A DNA stretch of 64,000 bases, taken from the NCBI GenBank assembly GCA_018660265.1, contig JABJKS010000072.1, positions 50,685-114,684 of the forward strand. Direction: 5' to 3'. Origin of the DNA: Rhodospirillaceae bacterium. Its GTDB lineage: Bacteria; Pseudomonadota; Alphaproteobacteria; GCA-2731375. The stretch's first letter is position 1, and each line of letters begins with the position of its first letter. The translations under genes and the position numbers were made by a program. The notes under the pieces are model-generated. The model ran no database searches. It saw only the letters and a list, made by a program, of their open reading frames with translations, and had not been told where the DNA came from. Of this stretch, positions 63,698-64,000 are shown one piece after another.

Positions 63698-64000
63698 CTA
63701 AAATTTCATGCCGACCTGGAAGGTGATAATTTCTTCGTCGAAGTCGGACGAGGGGAGATTGGATGCCGCCTGGATACGTTCGATATCAACTTTCGCATAG
63801 ATGCGGCTGTACAGCTTCGCCTTAAGGCTGGCGGTCAGTGTTGTGCGTTCGTCCCCCCGATTTTCGCCGATGCTTGCTGTTACGTTGGAATAATCCTTAT
63901 CGTAATATTCGTAGCCGAGGCGTAAGACGGGGTTCCAGGGTCGTAGAGCGGCGATGGGGATTGGCGTTTTCAGACGCAGGTGGAAAAAATGTCCCACATA
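63698..64000 (-). CDS. C-terminal part of an outer-membrane beta-barrel protein (cut by window edge)
   Basis: Only the last roughly 100 residues are present; the frame is open to the edge of the window. Alternating hydrophobic strands (PVLRLGYEYYDKDYSNVTAS, TTLTASLKAKLYSRIYAKVD) and the final residue Phe after EEIITFQVGMKF are typical of outer-membrane barrels recognised by BamA. The specific family cannot be told from this part. Confidence 0.65.
   Translation of the reverse strand, partial: YVGHFFHLRLKTPIPIAALRPWNPVLRLGYEYYDKDYSNVTASIGENRGDERTTLTASLKAKLYSRIYAKVDIERIQAASNLPSSDFDEEIITFQVGMKF

Overview
The window is about 64 kb of high-GC, gene-dense bacterial chromosome. It most likely comes from an alphaproteobacterium of the Rhodospirillales type. 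Evidence: a MucR/Ros regulator, a Fur protein lacking the C-terminal CxxC, the order miaB-phoH-(7TM-HD)-ybeY-corC-lnt-xre-metK-trmB, and the order rimP-nusA-ylxR/L7Ae-infB-rbfA-truB-rpsO-pnp. No rRNA, tRNA, CRISPR array or intact transposon was found.

Layout. (1) 40-2152: a split methylmalonyl-CoA-type mutase, with the catalytic and B12 subunits in separate genes. (2) 2185-4130: a small, AT-richer insertion. It holds a divergent XRE repressor and ImmA/IrrE peptidase facing a gene whose product looks like a ubiquitin E2-type protein with a C-terminal SEC-C-like cysteine cluster. (3) 4219-13827: housekeeping and regulatory genes (hydrolase, asd, LysR, DUF1127, Bax-like hydrolase, polysaccharide deacetylase, RutE-like, tsaB-rimI, TusA-like, mucR, fur). 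(4) 14063-34919: two core blocks for tRNA/rRNA maturation, envelope functions, SAM synthesis, transcription termination, translation initiation and RNA decay. (5) 35035-40974: a mainly minus-strand block with a CoA-transferase, a single-domain response regulator, an IS5 remnant, an aminotransferase, a split peroxiredoxin that reads best as a selenoprotein, and an amidase. (6) 41142-59704: acyl-CoA metabolism (two acyl-CoA dehydrogenases, a full-length methylmalonyl-CoA mutase, two tandem AMP-dependent CoA ligases) mixed with aminotransferase, nitroreductase and SnoaL-like genes, a possible proteasome-fold protein, and two tandem adenylate cyclase/TPR genes. (7) 59733-64000: an EamA transporter, an Asp-box beta-propeller, an unrecognised 537-residue protein, and the end of an outer-membrane barrel cut by the window edge.

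How the genes fit together. The dehydrogenases, CaiB-type CoA-transferase, CoA ligases and two mutases suggest catabolism of short or branched carboxylic acids through propionyl/methylmalonyl-CoA. The core blocks look like standard operons with overlapping or near-overlapping genes.

The strongest unusual signals are: (a) an in-frame TGA exactly at the catalytic cysteine of a peroxiredoxin-like protein, followed at the right distance by a SECIS-like hairpin (38991-39470, minus); (b) the XRE/ImmA/E2-like cassette; (c) a family of about 100-bp two-palindrome repeats present five times between 20.6 and 41.1 kb; (d) a roughly 210-bp inverted repeat flanked by perfect dyads that contain the stop codons of both neighbouring genes (43555-43822). 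All family assignments were made by reading motifs by eye; no database search was run.
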